DNA from: an uncultured Succinivibrio sp.
GTDB taxonomy: Bacteria > Pseudomonadota > Gammaproteobacteria > Enterobacterales > Succinivibrionaceae
Assembly: GCA_900767695.1 (NCBI GenBank)
Contig: CAAGAC010000005.1
Coordinates: forward strand, 1-5,430
Reading direction: 5' to 3'
Length of the DNA stretch: 5,430 nt
The notes under the pieces were generated by a model, which saw only the letters and a program-made list of their open reading frames with translations, made no database searches and was not told the origin of the DNA. The position numbers and the translations under genes were made by a program. Positions 5,233 to 5,430 of the stretch are shown piece by piece; position 1 is the first letter of the stretch; each line of letters opens with the position of its first letter.

Positions 5233-5261
5233 GTGCAATCGTCATTGCGCTCCATTAAAAT
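5233..5261 (+). promoter_or_regulatory. Weak candidate promoter of purU
   Basis: TAAAAT (5256-5261, 5 of 6 matches to TATAAT) has GTGCAA (5233-5238, 3 of 6) 17 bases upstream. This would place the transcript start near 5268 and give a leader of about 96 bases containing the hairpin at 5289-5323. The boxes are only fair. Confidence 0.3.
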
Positions 5262-5288
5262 CTAGGAACGAGCAGTTCAGCCCTTCCT

Positions 5289-5323
5289 GCGGCAGCATCG
5301 CGGATCCTTAATGCGCATGCCGC
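5289..5323 (+). promoter_or_regulatory. Hairpin in the purU leader
   Basis: GCGGCA (5289-5294) pairs with TGCCGC (5318-5323), and GCAT (5295-5298) with ATGC (5311-5314), leaving GCA (5315-5317) bulged and a 12-base loop holding GGATCC. No T-run follows. It lies 41 bases before the ATG, so it does not hide the start directly. The function is unknown. Confidence 0.4.
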
Positions 5324-5363
5324 CCTCTGCCACCGAACTCAACGCATAGCCTAAGATTCAAAG

Positions 5364-5430
5364 ATGGAAAAAAGGATCCTCCTCACCGAGTGCGCCGACG
5401 CCACCGGACTCATCGCCAAGATCACAGACG
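5364..5430 (+). CDS. purU: Formyltetrahydrofolate deformylase, N-terminal fragment
   Basis: Only 22 codons and one further base are inside the window. The residues MEKRILLTECADATGLIAKITD match the start of PurU, in particular the Vibrio-type form (MEK..LLTHC.D..GLI.KIT, from memory). This is the first strand-helix of the N-terminal ACT domain (C-x-D-x-x-G-L-I-A-K). PurU hydrolyses 10-formyl-THF to formate and THF, balancing one-carbon pools and feeding formate to purine synthesis. The Shine-Dalgarno is weak (TAAGA, about 5352-5356). Another ACT-domain protein, such as a GcvR-like regulator, cannot be fully ruled out from so short a piece, because the catalytic domain lies outside the window. 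Confidence 0.75.
   Translation, partial: MEKRILLTECADATGLIAKITD

Overview
This is a core-genome stretch from a GC-rich bacterium, most likely a gammaproteobacterium. ThrRS, IF3, L35, L20 and the type II citrate synthase all read closest, from memory, to the E. coli/Vibrio forms. The last, partial gene starts like a Vibrio-type PurU, and the tRNA-Val(GAC) resembles E. coli valV/valW. The genus cannot be told from the sequence alone. I see no mobile element, CRISPR array, phage gene or new protein system. What is worth attention is regulatory and lies between the genes.

Layout: (1) 1-73, minus strand, a tRNA-Val(GAC) cut by the window edge, with its own promoter at 86-113. (2) 74-391, a 318-base divergent control region. 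It holds a 15-bp inverted repeat, a TATAAT box and a roughly 118-base thrS leader. (3) 392-3683, plus strand, the translation operon thrS-infC-rpmI-rplT. (4) 3684-3791, a convergent intergenic region packed with three perfect hairpins. (5) 3792-5105, minus strand, gltA. (6) 5106-5363, a divergent control region between gltA and the next gene. (7) 5364-5430, plus strand, the first 22 codons of a probable purU.

The operon joins a tRNA-charging enzyme (ThrRS), an initiation factor (IF3) and two large-subunit ribosomal proteins (L35, L20). In well-studied relatives the products control their own synthesis: ThrRS binds its mRNA leader, IF3 rejects its own non-standard start codon, and L20 binds RNA upstream of rpmI. 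This window has sequence candidates for all three circuits. The clearest is an AUA start codon for infC at 2462, placed 7 bases after a full AAGGAG Shine-Dalgarno. A start-codon search limited to ATG/GTG/TTG would miss it and shorten IF3 by 24 residues. The thrS-infC gap (99 bases) and the infC-rpmI gap (82 bases) each hold a strong RNA hairpin. The pheS-pheT genes that follow rplT in E. coli are absent here: a terminator array and the oppositely oriented gltA come next.
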